Of a stretch of 15,703 bases of DNA, positions 13,288 through 15,703 are shown piece after piece; the stretch's first letter is position 1; the number at the start of each line of letters is the position of its first letter. The stretch is from an uncultured Deferribacteraceae bacterium. GTDB taxonomy: Bacteria; Chrysiogenota; Deferribacteres; Deferribacterales; Mucispirillaceae. The notes under the pieces are model-generated. The model did not search any database. It was not told where the DNA came from and was given only the letters and a program-made list of their open reading frames with translations. A program made the translations under genes and the position numbers. Location: positions 1-15,703 of the forward strand of contig CAMQYB010000022.1 of the NCBI GenBank assembly GCA_947039055.1. The letters run 5' to 3'.

Positions 13288-15051
13288 ATGAACAAATTAT
13301 TATTCCTAACATTGTTTTTTTTATCAACTACATCAAGTAGTTACGCAATAGGCATACGTGCTGTAGAGTATCTATCATTGAATAGATCTCTATTTGTTGC
13401 AGCAACAGATAAGGAAGATATCTCAATATTTAAGATATCTATGCGTGATTGTAGTGCTGAAAGGATCGATACGATAGGATTTATTCCTAGGTTTTTTGAG
13501 GTCTCAAAATATTATCCTGACAAGTTGATACTGGCTGATGGATCGACATTAAAGCTTTACAACACTGTAACTGGTGATGAGGCAGTATCATCTGATTCGC
13601 ATGATGGTAATATTAAAGATATTTATCAAGACTCAACAGGTGAATATATTGTAACATCTGATGGTAGATCAATTTTATTCTATCGTTTATTGGATGAGAA
13701 GATTATACCTTTATTCAAAAAGACTTTCATAGTGGACGTTGTGTCTGTTGCCATTGATGGCGATAAACGTGTTTTATACTCTGCTGATAAGACTGGAGTT
13801 ATAACTGTTTGGAGTTTTTCTGGAAGGTTAGATAAGATATCAGATTTAAAAGTTCCTATTATAGGAGTTATATTAGATAGTAGGTTTAATTCAATAATGA
13901 TACATGCTCGTAGTGGTATTTATCAAACAAAATCAGATCTAACTGAAGCAAAAATGTTTCTTAGAGTTTTTGCAGATAAAGTATATGTAGATTCAAGATC
14001 TGCAAGATTGCTTACAGTTTCAGGTAATGATTTAAATGTGTACGATTATAATAATAAAGAACTTCTTTATACTATAGAGCTTAATGGTGGTGTTTTCTCA
14101 GGTATTGATAACTCAAATATGATAGTTATCTATTCTGGCGATGCTATGAAAATATATGATCTAAAAGAGGGTACTTTTGTTGGTAAAATAAGTTTAACTA
14201 AGAAAGGTGCAATTTTTGATGCAGTCGTTAAATTGATTAACGAATCAGGTGAGGAAGGGATACGAGATATTCTTGTTTCAAATCCAGAATCGCCATTACC
14301 TTGGGATAGAATATGTGGTCCATTTGCATCTGTTGTTTCAGGTGTATATCATGTTAAGGAAACTCCTAAATTGATTGTTAGTCAACCAAAAGCAGTTATT
14401 CCAGAAGTAGTTGTTGCTCCGTCTGATGTTGAAGTTGCAGCGGTTATTCCTTTAACAGTAGCACCAAGTGTTCCTGATGCTAAAGTGGTTGATAACGTAT
14501 CTAGCCCTGCGGAGGTTGCAGAAGTTGTTGCAGTTGCAGTTATTCCTATTGCACCAGTTGTGCCTAAGATTGCAGTACCAGCAACGCCTGCTAGGGTTAA
14601 AGAGATCCCTAATAAGGGTAAACTTTTAGCTGACTCCAATATACCAACATGGGTGATAAAGCGTAATGATTTACCACCACTTAACACTGTTAAATCTAAT
14701 TTAGAGGAAGCAACAGCGATAAGTGATGCTAAATTAATTATTAAAAATGATATTGTTAAATCTGTAATGTATAAACTTGCTAAAGATCCAGATATCATGG
14801 CGATACAAGATAGTAAAGTTCGCAATAGATTGATATGGATGATATCATCAGGCACGGCTATAAACCTTAATTACGCTATGCACGTTAGAAATAAATGGCG
14901 ATCATCAAACGGCATGAACTATGTTCTTGTAAATCTTGATGAAAAGCGAGTGTCTGATGAGTATAATAAAGAGTACATTAAACAGTTAGAAGAGTTAAAA
15001 CGACTAGGTAATGTTCAATACATGAAATTAGCTCCAAATCAGTTGATGTAA
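13288..15051 (+). CDS. Secreted protein: WD40-like beta-propeller, Pro/Val/Ala linker, C-terminal domain
   Basis: The 587-residue protein begins at the second of two adjacent ATGs (13285, 13288), with AGAG 5 nt before the latter. Upstream in-frame codons back to a TTG at 13216 encode an implausible polar lead. A signal peptide covers residues 1-20 (MNKLLFLTLFF...SYA, then IGIR). Residues about 21-310 show WD40/quinoprotein-like blades, e.g. HDGNIKDIYQDSTGEYIVTS near 105-124 and VVSVAIDGDKRVLYSADKTG near 151-170, then VITVWS. Residues about 365-445 form a low-complexity linker rich in Val, Pro and Ala, likely spanning periplasm or wall. A charged C-terminal domain (about 446-587) is unrecognised. 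There is no lipobox and no membrane segment after the signal. A terminator follows at 15132. Function unknown; a scaffold or adaptor role is plausible. Confidence 0.78.
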   Translation: MNKLLFLTLFFLSTTSSSYAIGIRAVEYLSLNRSLFVAATDKEDISIFKISMRDCSAERIDTIGFIPRFFEVSKYYPDKLILADGSTLKLYNTVTGDEAVSSDSHDGNIKDIYQDSTGEYIVTSDGRSILFYRLLDEKIIPLFKKTFIVDVVSVAIDGDKRVLYSADKTGVITVWSFSGRLDKISDLKVPIIGVILDSRFNSIMIHARSGIYQTKSDLTEAKMFLRVFADKVYVDSRSARLLTVSGNDLNVYDYNNKELLYTIELNGGVFSGIDNSNMIVIYSGDAMKIYDLKEGTFVGKISLTKKGAIFDAVVKLINESGEEGIRDILVSNPESPLPWDRICGPFASVVSGVYHVKETPKLIVSQPKAVIPEVVVAPSDVEVAAVIPLTVAPSVPDAKVVDNVSSPAEVAEVVAVAVIPIAPVVPKIAVPATPARVKEIPNKGKLLADSNIPTWVIKRNDLPPLNTVKSNLEEATAISDAKLIIKNDIVKSVMYKLAKDPDIMAIQDSKVRNRLIWMISSGTAINLNYAMHVRNKWRSSNGMNYVLVNLDEKRVSDEYNKEYIKQLEELKRLGNVQYMKLAPNQLM

Positions 15052-15131
15052 TTTTGAAAAATTTATCAAACTAAGTAATTAAATGTTTGTGCAAATTTAA
15101 TAATAAATAATATGTTTATAATAAATTAAAT

Positions 15132-15170
15132 AAGGGTATCGCTCATATTAGAGCTTTACCTTTTATTTTT
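15132..15170 (+). terminator. Intrinsic terminator after the propeller-protein gene
   Basis: AAGGGTA (15132-15138) pairs with TACCTTT (15157-15163). An inner GCTC/GAGC stem (15141-15144 with 15151-15154) lies beyond a 2x2 internal loop; the hairpin loop is ATATTA. It is followed by TATTTTT. It lies 80 nt past the stop; 15052-15131 is AT-rich with nothing else evident. Confidence 0.7.
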
Positions 15171-15195
15171 ATGTGGTTATAATAATTTCGAACTA

Positions 15196-15223
15196 TTGAT
15201 ACTTGTGATAGTATTGATATGAT
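15196..15223 (+). promoter_or_regulatory. Strong sigma70-like promoter for the small secreted protein
   Basis: TTGATA (15196-15201) and TATGAT (15218-15223) are 16 nt apart, each one base from consensus. Transcription would start near 15230, giving a short leader with GGAGG (15233-15237). The spacer contains an inverted repeat ATACT-N6-AGTAT (15199-15214) that could be an operator. Confidence 0.6.
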
Positions 15224-15246
15224 TAGTAAAACGGAGGTTTTAAATT

Positions 15247-15561
15247 ATGAAAAAAGTGTTAATGTTAGTTATGTTTTCTTTACTGTCAGTAGGGTTTGCG
15301 TTTGCAGATGATGATGACTACGGAAAGTATCAAAGTGCTGCTTCATTTTGTAAAGATGGCAAGCAAGTAGAGTATGCTGTTGCGATCGGTAAAGTACAAG
15401 AGATATTGAAAAAGAAACATCCAAAATATTATATTGAAGATGTAGATATCGAGTATACAGTTTATAAAATTGAAGCAGAGAAACAAGGTTTCGGCCCTGA
15501 TTTAATTTTCATAGTTGATATTTGTACAGGTGTTGTTGACGGTCCTTATAGAGACTATTAA
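15247..15561 (+). CDS. Small secreted protein, possibly PepSY-like
   Basis: The 104-residue protein has a clear signal peptide: MKK, a hydrophobic core, and cleavage after AFA at residue 20 before DDDDYGKY. The mature 84-residue protein has two cysteines (Cys35, Cys93) that could form a disulfide. The pattern of a helix (VAIGKVQEILKKKHP, 45-59), strands (DVDIEYTVYKIEAEKQ) and DLIFIVDICTGVVDGPY resembles the helix-strand-strand DxxTGxV ending of PepSY domains. This is my reading of the pattern, not a confirmed match. The ATG has GGAGG 9 nt upstream. Its own promoter and terminator make it a single-gene unit, probably well expressed. Confidence 0.72.
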   Translation: MKKVLMLVMFSLLSVGFAFADDDDYGKYQSAASFCKDGKQVEYAVAIGKVQEILKKKHPKYYIEDVDIEYTVYKIEAEKQGFGPDLIFIVDICTGVVDGPYRDY

Positions 15562-15640
15562 TCAATTCGGCTGTATCTATATTAATTAGAATTAATTATT
15601 TATATTAGATTTAAAAATATATTAATTACTATTGTATTGT

Positions 15641-15668
15641 AGAGAGAGATTTTATCTCTCTCTTTTTT
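15641..15668 (+). terminator. Intrinsic terminator after the small secreted protein gene
   Basis: AGAGAGAGAT (15641-15650) and ATCTCTCTCT (15654-15663) form a perfect 10-bp stem, or 9 bp with a 5-nt loop. A run of T to 15668 follows directly. It lies about 80 nt past the stop codon. Confidence 0.88.
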
Positions 15669-15703
15669 ATTGCTATAAAATAGAGATGTTATAAGTTGAT
15701 AAA

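Noticed and set aside
14382..14855. 157-codon frame on the minus strand inside the propeller gene
   Set aside because: It lies antisense to the Val/Pro/Ala linker, has low-complexity Ala/Thr/Ser composition and lacks a ribosome site; it mirrors the coding bias of the real gene.

Overview
The window is AT-rich (about 30% G+C by eye, not counted) and densely coding. It reads as chromosomal DNA of an anaerobic or host-associated bacterium with a Gram-negative-type envelope. Supporting signs are a split B12-dependent methylmalonyl-CoA mutase, several signal-peptide or signal-anchor proteins and a TspO protein. Low-GC Deferribacterota such as the gut genus Mucispirillum would fit, but that placement is a guess. 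No rRNA, tRNA, IS element, phage gene or CRISPR array was recognised.

Layout. Genes from 232 to 13192 are all on the minus strand; the last two (13288-15561) are on the plus strand. In minus-strand transcription order: tspO, then DHH phosphoesterase and engB (1 nt apart). Next is a leader with promoter, an aromatic-rich short reading frame and an intrinsic terminator. It precedes a PTS EIIC-like permease, a D-lactate dehydrogenase and a membrane-anchored phospholipase-D-fold protein. Next come a Vat-type acetyltransferase and an array of 60-bp tandem repeats. Below the array a run of four genes comprises a membrane protein with LRV/HEAT-like repeats, an unknown partner joined by TAATG, a radical SAM enzyme and an MnmD-like tRNA methyltransferase overlapping it by 32 nt. 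The methylmalonyl-CoA mutase catalytic subunit follows, with its own promoter and terminator. The plus-strand genes encode a secreted WD40-like propeller protein and a small secreted protein, each followed by an intrinsic terminator.

Most interesting points: (1) an apparent amino-acid attenuator (leader reading NFYNMYWW, GATAACA/TGTTATT/GATAACA elements, terminator) in front of a permease and a 2-hydroxyacid dehydrogenase; (2) a 60-bp, five-copy tandem array of alternating unit types with a hairpin kept by compensatory changes and GGTTTAA-N4-GGTTTAA boxes, apparently grown from the 3' end of the acetyltransferase gene; (3) a radical SAM/MnmD overlapping pair that could be an alternative route to mnm5-type wobble uridine; (4) a phospholipase-D-fold gene whose natural start appears to be ATC.
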